64,000 nucleotides of DNA from assembly GCA_944380765.1 (NCBI GenBank), contig CALWIO010000001.1, forward strand, positions 62,001 through 126,000, written 5' to 3'. This DNA comes from an uncultured Clostridia bacterium (GTDB lineage Bacteria; Bacillota; Clostridia; Oscillospirales; Acutalibacteraceae). Each line of letters starts with the position of its first letter. Position 1 is the stretch's first letter. This document shows, in pieces, positions 44,539-52,687 of the stretch. The notes under the pieces were generated by a model. The model searched no databases. It was not told where the DNA came from and saw nothing but the letters and a program-made list of their open reading frames with translations. The position numbers and the translations under genes were made by a program.

Positions 44539-45918
44539 TTACAGCGCTTTAAATTGCTCCTTGACCTGAGCAGCCTTTCCGCAGGTCAGCCTGCCCTCCG
44601 GGCAGGAGGAAACATAGCAGTTGGGGCCGTAATAGCAGAATATTTCCGGCTCTGCCCCGCGCAGCAGCTTTAACGCCTCCACGGCGTAATTGCGGATTTC
44701 CCACTGAGCGCGGTTGCAGGAACGAAGCCGCATAAACAAAAGCAGCTGCCTTGCGTTCATAGTCGTTACAATATCAAGTGTATTTCCGCTGAGCTGATAA
44801 TATACCAGCAGCTCCCCGGGCACTCCCGCTTTTTTGAGCCTTTCGTACTCCTCGGCGGTCTTTTCAAAAGCCGCCTTGTATTTTTCCAAAAGCTCCGGCT
44901 TATCAAGAAGTACGGGAGGTATTATATAGCTTCTGCGGTCGGTTTTCGTAAGCTGGGGAATTTCAATGGACTGTATTCTGTGGCGCGCGAAATGGGTTAT
45001 GCACGAAAGCGACACATTGTTGAAACGAAGAGTATAATTCACGCTTTCGAGCGCTCTCGGGCGGCGGCTTTTGACTACCGCTCTGATTATTTTTGACGCT
45101 GTTTCCTTATCGGAAGCTATTTTCACAGCCTGAGCGGTGGAATAATTCTTATATTCAATAAGAGCGTTCCTCGCAACGCACAGGGCTCCGTTTTCGGTAT
45201 GAGATAAAAGCTCCACCGGCTCCTTTGAATGTTCGGGGATTTCCCCGATAAACGAGAGGTCCGCAAAGTCGGCGGCTCTGGCCTCAGAGCGGGCATTAAA
45301 CTCCGCCGTTATTCCCGGAGCCTTCTCCTGAGCCTGCTTTAAAAGCTGTTCGCCGAGGGTTTTAATTTCGGGAAAGCGCGCTCCCCTGCCGTAAAGCATA
45401 GCGCCGAGCATATTTAAAAATTCCCTGCCGTTTACGCTGCAATAAAAATTGCTGAAAAGGCAGTAAGGAAGCACAAAGCGCGCGTCCTCCCTTGCTATGC
45501 CCGCGTCGCACAGCTCGCCGTAAAGGGCGAACATTTCGCTCATGTGTTTTTCGTAGGAGTCCTTTATCTCTCCGCTGCCGAAATCGGGAACATAAAACCC
45601 CGCGTCGCTGAAATTCACATAACGCCGGGATTTAACGGTAAAGGAAGCGAGCCTGAACTCGATTATAAACTGCTCCACAAACGCGGAAACATTCTGAAAC
45701 GCTATGTTGAAATATGTATGCTCAACGGTGCTTGTGTGTCCCGAAGCGGTAACCTTTTCAATCAGCTTTTTGTTTTTTTCGGCGTCCTGGGATTTATCCC
45801 ATATCGAAAGAGCCGTGCCCTCCTGAGTGGAAATTCTGCCGGAAGCGGCGGTCACCTTTTCGTCGGTATCGGTCATTCCGATTATCAAAGCCATACTTTT
45901 GCCGTAATCATAGCCCAT
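44539..45918 (-). CDS. thyX: Double-length flavin-dependent thymidylate synthase (tandem ThyX)
   Basis: 459 residues, about twice normal ThyX. The first half (1-225) aligns by eye with a whole ThyX: SGHTSTVEH (H61, E66, H67), FRLASFTVKSRRY (88-100, RHR lost but S-x4-S-RRY kept), and IAREDARFVLP. The second half (about 230-459) aligns again: SRRPRALESVNYTL, R312-H313-R314 kept but the SxNExSxRY part changed, and N388-A-R390 with AQWEIRNYA (404-412) kept. Four cysteines near the C-terminus (CYYGPNCYVSSCPEGRLTC) could bind metal. ThyX makes dTMP from dUMP, CH2-THF, NAD(P)H and FAD. GAGGATTGCAAT precedes the ATG. tmk is divergent next door. Confidence 0.85.
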   Translation of the reverse strand: MGYDYGKSMALIIGMTDTDEKVTAASGRISTQEGTALSIWDKSQDAEKNKKLIEKVTASGHTSTVEHTYFNIAFQNVSAFVEQFIIEFRLASFTVKSRRYVNFSDAGFYVPDFGSGEIKDSYEKHMSEMFALYGELCDAGIAREDARFVLPYCLFSNFYCSVNGREFLNMLGAMLYGRGARFPEIKTLGEQLLKQAQEKAPGITAEFNARSEARAADFADLSFIGEIPEHSKEPVELLSHTENGALCVARNALIEYKNYSTAQAVKIASDKETASKIIRAVVKSRRPRALESVNYTLRFNNVSLSCITHFARHRIQSIEIPQLTKTDRRSYIIPPVLLDKPELLEKYKAAFEKTAEEYERLKKAGVPGELLVYYQLSGNTLDIVTTMNARQLLLFMRLRSCNRAQWEIRNYAVEALKLLRGAEPEIFCYYGPNCYVSSCPEGRLTCGKAAQVKEQFKAL

Positions 45919-45955
45919 ATTGCAATCCTCGCTTTATAAGTCATCGTTTTAAGTT

Positions 45956-45964
45956 ATTTTAACA
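45956..45964 (-). promoter_or_regulatory. Extended -10 promoter of thyX
   Basis: The minus strand reads TG-T-TAAAAT, 38 bases before the thyX ATG; no good -35 was found. Confidence 0.45.
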
Positions 45965-46035
45965 CACATTGAGCAAGCGCGCAACACAATAAGGCGCTAA
46001 AATCCCGTTATTCTTTTAATTAAATTACAATTCCC

Positions 46036-46064
46036 TTGTAAAAAGAAAAGGTATTTGATATAAT
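46036..46064 (+). promoter_or_regulatory. Promoter of the tmk operon
   Basis: TTGTAA (46036-46041) and TATAAT (46059-46064) are 17 bases apart, with an extended TG-A before the -10. Confidence 0.75.
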
Positions 46065-46114
46065 ATAGTCTGTATAATTATGAACTGATTCAAAAGCTGT
46101 AAAGAGGATATAAT

Positions 46115-46780
46115 ATGAACGGAAAACTTATTGTTATTGAAGGGCTTGACGGCAGCGGCAAATCCACTCAGGTGGAGCTTTTAAAGAACCGTCTTGCCGC
46201 GCTCGGCGTAAAATTAAAGCAAATCAAGCTGCCCGATTACGACAGCAAATCAAGCGAGCTTGTCAAGATGTATTTAAACGGCGAATTCGGCTCGGACCCT
46301 TCGGATGTGAATATTTTTTCCGCTTCGCTTTTTTACGCGGTTGACCGTTACGCCAGTTTTAAAAAAGGCTGGGGAGAGGATTACAAAAACGGGACTCTTA
46401 TTTTATCCGACCGCTACACCACCTCAAACGCGGTGCACCAGACGGTAAAGCTTGAAAAGGACAAGTGGGACTCTTACCTTGACTGGCTTTTTAAAACCGA
46501 ATACGAGCTTATGGGTATTCCCGCTCCCGACGCGGTGATTTATCTTGATATGGATGTGGACATCTCGCAGCGGCTTATGACAAAGCGTTACAACGGCGCC
46601 GAGGCTAAAAAAGATGTGCACGAGGCAAATGTGGAATATCTTAAAAAATGCCGTGAGGCCGCCCTTTACGCCGCGGAGCGTTTCGGCTGGCACGCGGTCA
46701 AGTGCTTTGAGGGAAACGAGCCGCTGCCCATTGAGGAAATCGGAAATAAAATTTTTAATATTGTTAAGGAGTTAATCTGA
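46115..46780 (+). CDS. tmk: Thymidylate kinase
   Basis: 221 residues. P-loop EGLDGSGKSTQ, DRY motif in LSDRYTTSNAVHQ, and a lid segment around MTKRYNGAEAKKDVHE. It phosphorylates dTMP to dTDP. It is divergent from the tandem thyX, so dTMP synthesis and use are neighbours. It heads a seven-gene operon (spacings of 0-12 bases or short overlaps). GAGGATATAAT precedes the ATG. Confidence 0.95.
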   Translation: MNGKLIVIEGLDGSGKSTQVELLKNRLAALGVKLKQIKLPDYDSKSSELVKMYLNGEFGSDPSDVNIFSASLFYAVDRYASFKKGWGEDYKNGTLILSDRYTTSNAVHQTVKLEKDKWDSYLDWLFKTEYELMGIPAPDAVIYLDMDVDISQRLMTKRYNGAEAKKDVHEANVEYLKKCREAALYAAERFGWHAVKCFEGNEPLPIEEIGNKIFNIVKELI

Positions 46781-47665
46781 ATGGATTTTCACTATCCCTC
46801 GCTGAATGACAGGCAGAGGATTGAGGAAATTTTTAACGGCTGTCAGCCGTTCTGCTGCGAATACTGTTTCGGAAACATTATGATGTGGTCTGAATTTTAC
46901 AACAATAAAATTTGCCTGAAAGACGGGCTTTTTGTTTCGGGCGATTTTACGGACGAGCCTTATTTTTGCTATCCCATAGGCGAGGGCGACAAAAAAGCTC
47001 TTATTGAGGAGCTTATTGAAGCTACCAAAAATCACTCTGAGCCCCTGAGGTTTTACGGACTTACCGAAAAAGAACGAGACGAGCTTAACTCGCTTTTCGG
47101 CGGCAGGTTTGAGATACGCGAGGAGCGCGACCGTTTTGACTATCTTTACCGAACCGAGGATTTGGCGCTTTTAGCAGGCAGAAAATATCACGGCAAAAGA
47201 AATCACATTTCATTTTTTGAAAACAGCTTTAACTGGAATTTTGAGCCTATAACACGCGGCAACATAAAGGACTGCATACTGCTCAACGAGCACTGGTACT
47301 CCTTAAACCGGCACAAAAATCCCGAGGAAATCGCCGGCGAGTACACAGCCGTTCAGAACGGACTTAAAAATTACTTTGATTTGGATTTTGAGGGCGGAAT
47401 ACTGACTGTTGAGAATGAGATTGTGGCTTTCAGCTTCGGTGAAAAGCTGAACGACCGCACCTTCTGCACACATATTGAAAAGGCTTATTCGGACATTCGC
47501 GGAGCTTATCAGATGATAAACCGCGAGCTTGCAAAGAGCCTTTTGGGGAAATACGAGTTTATCAACCGCGAGGAGGACACGGGCAGCGAGGGGCTGAGAA
47601 GCGCTAAGCTCTCTTATCACCCTTACCGCCTTGTGGTGAAGTACTCCGCGGTGTTCAAGGGATAG
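46781..47665 (+). CDS. DUF2156 protein (phosphatidylglycerol lysyltransferase C-terminal-domain-like)
   Basis: 294 residues. It starts FHYPSLNDRQRIEEIF and has CCEYCFGNIMMW, YRTEDLALLAGRKYHGKRNHISFF and GAYQMINRELAK...FINREEDTGSEGLRSAKLSYHP, all typical of stand-alone DUF2156 proteins. The fold is two GNAT-like lobes as in the C-terminal domain of MprF, which transfers Lys or Ala from tRNA to lipid. No membrane part is present, so the acceptor is unlikely to be lipid directly. Its ATG follows tmk's TGA with no gap, and a GNAT acetyltransferase follows. Confidence 0.85.
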   Translation: MDFHYPSLNDRQRIEEIFNGCQPFCCEYCFGNIMMWSEFYNNKICLKDGLFVSGDFTDEPYFCYPIGEGDKKALIEELIEATKNHSEPLRFYGLTEKERDELNSLFGGRFEIREERDRFDYLYRTEDLALLAGRKYHGKRNHISFFENSFNWNFEPITRGNIKDCILLNEHWYSLNRHKNPEEIAGEYTAVQNGLKNYFDLDFEGGILTVENEIVAFSFGEKLNDRTFCTHIEKAYSDIRGAYQMINRELAKSLLGKYEFINREEDTGSEGLRSAKLSYHPYRLVVKYSAVFKG

Positions 47666-47668
47666 TTT

Positions 47669-48397
47669 ATGGTTGAGTTTGCGACTGAGAATGACATAGG
47701 CGCCATAGGCGCGCTCTGGCAGAGAGTTTTTGACGAGGACAAAGCGGTAACCGACGATTTTTTTGAAAGCATTTATAGAAGCTGTCACAACCCCGTCATA
47801 AAATCCGGCGGTGAGATTGTATCGTCGCTTTTTCTTATCCCCTGCCGAGTAAAAGAACACAGAGGTTTCTGCGTTTACTGCGCTATGACCGATAATAATC
47901 ACAGGGGAAAAGGATATATGCGCTCCCTGCTTGATTTTTCCTATAACAGTTTGTCCGGTTTAAACGGAGAGTTTTTGGTGCTTGTCCCTGCGGAAAAATC
48001 GTTGTTCGGATACTATGAAAAATGCGGGTTTTCGCCTTTCGGTCAAAGAAATTCTGCCGCGCTCGGCAAAGACCGACCCGTTCTTACGGGTTTTTCAAAA
48101 TCCGACTGCGAACTGACTTTTGACAGCGCTGTAACAGAATACTGGAAAAGGGCCTGCGTTCATTACGGCGGCGAGCTTATAAATGGTGAGTTTTCCGCGC
48201 TCGCCTTTAAAAGCGAAAAAACCGTGCTTAAAAACGCCCGCGGCGGCTATGTGAACATTCCCGAAAAATACAGAAAACCCGGAGTTATTATTGAGGGTGA
48301 TGTCGATTTCGGCAGCCGTCAGACTCCGGCTATGATAAAAACAGCCGACAAAAGATTGGCCTCTTTGAGGTGCTTTGTTGGCGTGACATTGGAGTGA
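47669..48397 (+). CDS. GNAT family N-acetyltransferase
   Basis: 242 residues. The N-terminal half is a GNAT domain (FATENDIGAIGALWQRVF, VYCAMTDNNHRGKGYMRSLLDF as acetyl-CoA loop, VPAEKSLFGYYEKCGF). The C-terminal 100 residues are a second, degenerate lobe, as in Eis- or DUF4081-like acetyltransferases. The substrate is unknown. It starts three bases after the DUF2156 stop. The pairing of DUF2156 and a two-lobe GNAT recurs in Clostridia to my knowledge, but no role is established. Confidence 0.85.
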   Translation: MVEFATENDIGAIGALWQRVFDEDKAVTDDFFESIYRSCHNPVIKSGGEIVSSLFLIPCRVKEHRGFCVYCAMTDNNHRGKGYMRSLLDFSYNSLSGLNGEFLVLVPAEKSLFGYYEKCGFSPFGQRNSAALGKDRPVLTGFSKSDCELTFDSAVTEYWKRACVHYGGELINGEFSALAFKSEKTVLKNARGGYVNIPEKYRKPGVIIEGDVDFGSRQTPAMIKTADKRLASLRCFVGVTLE

Positions 48398-48402
48398 AAT
48401 TT

Positions 48403-48951
48403 ATGGTATATTTTTTCCTTGCCGACGGTTTTGAAGAGGTTGAGGCTCTCGCGCCTGCTGATATTTTAAGGCGCGCCGGCGTTGATGTAAGATTAGTCGG
48501 GGTTAACGGCGATTTTGCCACCGGCTCGCACTCGGTTTCGGTTGCCTGCGACTTGCAGTGCCGCGATCTGGTACTTGACGACAGCGTTGAGGCGATTTTT
48601 CTGCCCGGAGGAATGCCCGGCACATTAAACCTTGAAAAAAGTCCCGCCGTTCAGAAGGCGATAGATTTTGCCGCAGAAAAAGGCAAGCTTATATGCGCTA
48701 TATGCGCGGCCCCCTCCATTCTCGGTCACAAGGGGCTTTTAAAGGACAAAGAGGCTATTTGTTTTCCCGGTTTTGAAAGCGAGCTTGACGGAGCGAGAAT
48801 TTCAGAAAGCTTTGTCTGCCGCGACGGCAATATAGTAACGGCAAAGGGTATGGGCAGCGCCGTTGAAATGGGACTTAAAATTACCGAAATTCTGAAAGGA
48901 AGCGAAGCCGCCGATAAGCTGCGCGGCTCGCTGCAAATATACCGTGGATAA
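48403..48951 (+). CDS. DJ-1/PfpI family protein
   Basis: 182 residues from the ATG at 48403 (GGAGTGAAAT before it; the open frame upstream overlaps the acetyltransferase). It starts VYFFLADGFEEVEALAPADILRRAG, with catalytic Glu at 12 or 14, and the nucleophile elbow LICAICAAPSILG gives C101. It resembles YajL/ThiJ-type proteins reported as deglycases or chaperones. Its end overlaps the 5-formyl-THF cyclo-ligase start by eight bases (GTGGATAA). Confidence 0.92.
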   Translation: MVYFFLADGFEEVEALAPADILRRAGVDVRLVGVNGDFATGSHSVSVACDLQCRDLVLDDSVEAIFLPGGMPGTLNLEKSPAVQKAIDFAAEKGKLICAICAAPSILGHKGLLKDKEAICFPGFESELDGARISESFVCRDGNIVTAKGMGSAVEMGLKITEILKGSEAADKLRGSLQIYRG

Positions 48952-49510
48952 ATCCGAGCTCAGGCGTTATTTTATTTTTAAGCGAAAAAGCATTGATATT
49001 GAGCAGAAAATATTATATGATTATAAGATAAGCCGCGGAATTGCCGCCCTGCCCTGCTTTGAACAGGCAAAACAGGTACTTTTGTTTTCGCCGACAGGCA
49101 GCGAATTTGACGCCTCTGCTCTTTTAAAATTATGCGCCGGGCAGTCAAAGGCGGTGTTTTTTCCGAGATGTCTTGACAAAGACGGAAAAATGGAATTTCT
49201 TAAAGTTACCTGCCAAAACGACCTTGAAAGCGGTATGTACGGCATTAAAGAGCCGAAAGAAAGCTGTGAGAAGTACATTGAAAAGCCGGGCGATGTTTGC
49301 ATAGTCCCCGCTCTGTCTGTGGATTCGCGGTTTTACCGTCTGGGTTACGGCAAAGGCTATTATGACAGATTTTTAAAAAACTTCGGCGGCGTGGGAATCT
49401 GCCCGTGCTATGACGAGCTGTTAAGCGAGGAGCTGCCCGCCGGCGATTTTGACATAAAGGTTGATATTCTGGTTACGCAAAGCGTTGTAAGGAGGACATA
49501 CTGTGGATAA
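48944..49510 (+). CDS. 5-formyltetrahydrofolate cyclo-ligase
   Basis: 188 residues, normal length. MDKSELRRYFIFKR at the N-terminus binds ATP, VLLFSPTGSEFD binds the substrate pterin, and the RLGYGKGYYDRFL motif near 125-137 is the family signature. It recycles 5-formyl-THF to 5,10-methenyl-THF. GTG start at 48944 within the end of the DJ-1 gene. Its own stop overlaps the mltG start by eight bases. With fhs and thyX it supports a folate-dependent dTMP supply. Confidence 0.93.
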   Translation: MDKSELRRYFIFKRKSIDIEQKILYDYKISRGIAALPCFEQAKQVLLFSPTGSEFDASALLKLCAGQSKAVFFPRCLDKDGKMEFLKVTCQNDLESGMYGIKEPKESCEKYIEKPGDVCIVPALSVDSRFYRLGYGKGYYDRFLKNFGGVGICPCYDELLSEELPAGDFDIKVDILVTQSVVRRTYCG

Positions 49511-51275
49511 ATTCAACGACGGTTTTTCCGACAACAGTTATGAAGAACTTTTAAATGAATATGCCGGCGAAAGTCTGGGCAACAAGAGCGTTCGCCGTCC
49601 GCAGGAAAAAGAGAACGCCTCTTCCCAGAAACGCGCGGCGGCCTCACCAAAGCGCAAAACGGACGCCGATTTAAAGCCTTCCGCTCCCGTCAGAAGAAAC
49701 GCGGCGTACCCCAAAAACACCGCTGACGGTGCTTCCCGCAGAAGAACAGGCGAAGCTGTGACCGAAGCTCCCGCCCGCCGCCATCTCTCGCCGGAGCAGA
49801 GCGCTCCCGCAAGGAAAAGCGGCGCCTCACACTCGCTGGATTTAAGCAAAATAGGGCAGGTTGACGAGGTTTCCGACAGAACAGCTCGTCAGGACACGGC
49901 GCAGTTTAATATTCGCTCTTCAATGAAGGCGGAAAGCTTTGACTGGGATATTTACAGTTCGCCGGTTATAGAAAAGAAATACTCCGCAAACGCCGGGCAG
50001 GAAAGTCAAAGGCGTTCGGGACAAGCCGACAGCAGTCCCCGGCACTCAATAAGCAAAAAGAACATAGCTTCCGCTTTTTCACGCATATCGCGCAGAAAAC
50101 AGGACGCAGGGGAAAACGCGGATAACTATTATCCCCAACAGCCAAAAAAGAAGCTGACGGCAAAGGAATTGTGGAAATTCATTCTTATAACCGTCAAGAC
50201 CAATAAAAAGGAATTTATTATTTTCGGCTGCTGCTTTATAGTTGCCGGAATACTCTCCGCCATAGCTTTAAGCTGTATTAACGATGTGCTCGCGATTAAC
50301 AGAACCGACGAAACCGTTGTGGAGGTTGTTCTTCCCAATGACGCCGACACAGCGGACGCCGTGAGGGTGCTTGACGAAGCGGGGCTTATCAAGAACCGCA
50401 TATTCTGCACGATATTTATAAAGGCTATGGAATCCCTTGACGGCAGCCAGCAGAAATATCTGCCGGGAGTTTACTATTTTACCGAGTCGATGGGCGTTGA
50501 AAAAATGATAAAGCGCTTTAAGACAAGCAGTACAAGAGGCGCGACAATCAGCGTTACCATACCCGAGGGTTATACCATCGACCAGATAATCGCCCGTCTT
50601 GAAAAAAATGAGATATGTACCGCTGACGCTCTTTACACCACCATTGACGAGGTTGATTTCAGCTCCGAATACGATTTTATTGACGCGCTGGAATATAAGG
50701 AAAACCGCTACCATGTACTGGAAGGCTACCTTTTCCCCGCCACATACGAGTTTGAGCAGGGCGCGGACCCGGCGACCGTTATAAGAACATTCTTAAACCA
50801 GTTCCAGAAACGCTGGACGGAGGAATACTCAGAGCGCGCTGCCGAGCTTTCAATGAGCACCGACGATATTATAAGAATAGCGTCTATTATTGAAAAAGAG
50901 GCGTACGGCGAGGACCAGTTCACTCTTGTTTCCTCGGTACTTCACAATCGCCTTAACCGCTCCCTTCTGTACCCCACGCTTGACTGCGACTCCACAAAGG
51001 TTTATGTTACCTCGACCATAGCCGAGCGTGTGACCTCGGCGGCCGACCTTAACGATTATATACTGAATTACAGCACCTACGAGTGCGCGGGACTGCCGGC
51101 AAGCGCCATTTGCAATCCCGGAGCGGCTGCCATAGAGGCCGCGCTTTATCCCGACACGACACAGTACTACTTCTTCGCTCACGACAAAAACAAGAAAATC
51201 TATATGGCGCAGACCATAGAGGAGCAGGAAGCAAATCTCAGAACCATCGCAACGGTAAATGCCGAAAGCGAATAA
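49503..51275 (+). CDS. mltG: Endolytic transglycosylase MltG
   Basis: 590 residues. The first 225 are low-complexity, rich in Arg/Ala/Ser/Pro and cytoplasmic. A single membrane helix (about 237-258) is followed by an extracytoplasmic YceG/MltG domain (about 270-585) with LSM-like TISVTIPEGYTIDQI, FLEGYLFPATYEF-like VLEGYLFPATYEF, and catalytic Glu in IASIIEKEAYGE (about 460-470), then the NP-GAAAIEAAL segment. MltG cuts nascent peptidoglycan and sets strand length. GTG start at 49503 overlaps the upstream gene; 12 bases separate it from the U32 gene. Confidence 0.95.
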   Translation: MDKFNDGFSDNSYEELLNEYAGESLGNKSVRRPQEKENASSQKRAAASPKRKTDADLKPSAPVRRNAAYPKNTADGASRRRTGEAVTEAPARRHLSPEQSAPARKSGASHSLDLSKIGQVDEVSDRTARQDTAQFNIRSSMKAESFDWDIYSSPVIEKKYSANAGQESQRRSGQADSSPRHSISKKNIASAFSRISRRKQDAGENADNYYPQQPKKKLTAKELWKFILITVKTNKKEFIIFGCCFIVAGILSAIALSCINDVLAINRTDETVVEVVLPNDADTADAVRVLDEAGLIKNRIFCTIFIKAMESLDGSQQKYLPGVYYFTESMGVEKMIKRFKTSSTRGATISVTIPEGYTIDQIIARLEKNEICTADALYTTIDEVDFSSEYDFIDALEYKENRYHVLEGYLFPATYEFEQGADPATVIRTFLNQFQKRWTEEYSERAAELSMSTDDIIRIASIIEKEAYGEDQFTLVSSVLHNRLNRSLLYPTLDCDSTKVYVTSTIAERVTSAADLNDYILNYSTYECAGLPASAICNPGAAAIEAALYPDTTQYYFFAHDKNKKIYMAQTIEEQEANLRTIATVNAESE

Positions 51276-51287
51276 CGGAAAAAAATT

Positions 51288-52508
51288 ATGATTAAACCCG
51301 AATTACTATCCCCCGCCGGCGACAGGGAGCGTCTTGAAGCCGCTTTAATGTTCGGAGCAGACGCGGTTTATTTAGGCTCTGACGCTTTTTCAATGCGAGC
51401 CGCTGTAAAAAATTTTGACGCCGGCAGCCTGACAGACGCAATAAATCTGTGCAAAAGCCGCGGCGTTAAGGTTTACCTTACCGTAAACACCCTGCCGAGG
51501 AACAGCGAAATAAACAGGTTGCCGGAGCTGTTTGAATTCTGGCAGGAAGCGGGAGTTGACGGCTTTATTATCGCCGATATAGGCGTAATGGCGCTTTCAA
51601 AGAAATACGCTCCCGCCGTACCCGTTCACATATCCACCCAAGCCGGAATTGTAAACTATGTAACGGCAAACGAGTTTTACAGCATGGGCGCTTCAAGAAT
51701 TGTTACCGCCCGTGAGCTTTCGCTTTCGGAAATCGCCGAAATACGCGCTAAAACTCCGAAAGAGCTTGAAATTGAGTGCTTTGTTCACGGCGCTATGTGC
51801 GTTTCGTTTTCGGGCCGCTGTCTTTTATCCAATTACCTTGTAAACCGTGACGCAAACCGCGGCGAGTGCGCTCAGCCCTGCCGATGGGAATACGCTTTAA
51901 TGGAAAAGAAGCGGGACGGAATGTATTTTCCGATAAGCGACTCAAAAGAGGGCACATATATACTCAACTCAAAGGATATGTGCATGATTGAGCATATTCC
52001 GGAGCTTATCTCCGCCGGAATTTCCAGTTTCAAAATTGAGGGGCGGGCAAAATCGGCATATTACGCCGCCGTTATTACAAACGCCTACCGGGTGGTTATT
52101 GACGAATATATGAAAAATCCCTCGCCCGACTTTAAGGCGCCGCAGTGGGCGGTTGACGAGTGCTGCAAGGTCAGTTACCGCGACTACTGCACCGGATTTT
52201 ACTTCGGCGCGCCCTCTGATGACGCTCAGATTTCCTTTGAGGGCGGCTACAAGCGGCATTATGATGTTATGGCTGTGGTGAAAGAATGTAAAAACGGCTT
52301 TATAATTGCCGAACAGCGCAACAAGTTTTCGGCGGGCGACACTCTTGACGCTCTTTCACCCAAAACCGAGCCGGTGGTATTTAAGGCGGAACAGCTTTTT
52401 GATGAAAACGGCTGTGAAATTACGAGCGCTCCTCACCCGATGATGACCGTAAAGATAAAAAGCGACCTGATTTTCCCGAAAGGCGCGCTTTTAAGAAAGC
52501 AAAAATGA
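51288..52508 (+). CDS. Peptidase U32 family protein (TrhP/RlhA-like)
   Basis: 406 residues. It starts ELLSPAGDRERLEAALMFGADAVYLG, and the U32 signature ECFVHGAMCVSFSGRCLLSNYL...RGECAQPCRW supplies four cysteines that probably ligate an iron-sulfur cluster. The C-terminal beta domain (about 330-406) is typical. Recent work on U32 members (TrhP, RlhA) supports a role in 5-hydroxylation of tRNA uridine or rRNA cytidine rather than proteolysis. Last gene of the tmk operon; followed by a very strong terminator. Confidence 0.93.
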   Translation: MIKPELLSPAGDRERLEAALMFGADAVYLGSDAFSMRAAVKNFDAGSLTDAINLCKSRGVKVYLTVNTLPRNSEINRLPELFEFWQEAGVDGFIIADIGVMALSKKYAPAVPVHISTQAGIVNYVTANEFYSMGASRIVTARELSLSEIAEIRAKTPKELEIECFVHGAMCVSFSGRCLLSNYLVNRDANRGECAQPCRWEYALMEKKRDGMYFPISDSKEGTYILNSKDMCMIEHIPELISAGISSFKIEGRAKSAYYAAVITNAYRVVIDEYMKNPSPDFKAPQWAVDECCKVSYRDYCTGFYFGAPSDDAQISFEGGYKRHYDVMAVVKECKNGFIIAEQRNKFSAGDTLDALSPKTEPVVFKAEQLFDENGCEITSAPHPMMTVKIKSDLIFPKGALLRKQK

Positions 52509-52519
52509 GAAAAAACTTA

Positions 52520-52558
52520 AACGCGGAACGGAAAAATGTTTTCCGTTCCGCGTTTTTT
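52520..52558 (+). terminator. Terminator of the tmk operon
   Basis: Perfect 16-base arms AACGCGGAACGGAAAA and TTTTCCGTTCCGCGTT around ATG, with a T run on exit. Confidence 0.88.
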
Positions 52559-52578
52559 CAGGTTAATTTTATAAACCG

Positions 52579-52608
52579 TTGTCAAATCGTTTGTAAAGTT
52601 ATTATACT
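52579..52608 (+). promoter_or_regulatory. Candidate orphan promoter with operator-like palindrome
   Basis: TTGTCA (52579-52584) and TATACT (52603-52608) are 18 bases apart. The -10 lies inside an inverted repeat (CGTTTGTAAAGT at 52588-52599 and ACTTTACAAACG at 52606-52617). No plus-strand protein gene starts here; the downstream gene is on the other strand. Confidence 0.4.
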
Positions 52609-52614
52609 TTACAA

Positions 52615-52687
52615 ACGCGCTGTTTTTTAAAGCGCAGGCGAAAAGCGCAAAAATCCTGCAAAAGCCTTTATTTAAGGCGGTTTTTTT
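52615..52687 (+). ncRNA. Candidate small RNA
   Basis: A transcript from the orphan promoter would run about 70 bases to a GCCTT-TATTT-AAGGC hairpin followed by GG and seven T (52664-52687). The interior has short stems (GCGC/GCGC, GCAGG/CCTGC). The hairpin may simply be the terminator of the convergent aldo/keto reductase, whose stop it touches, so this is speculative. Confidence 0.25.
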
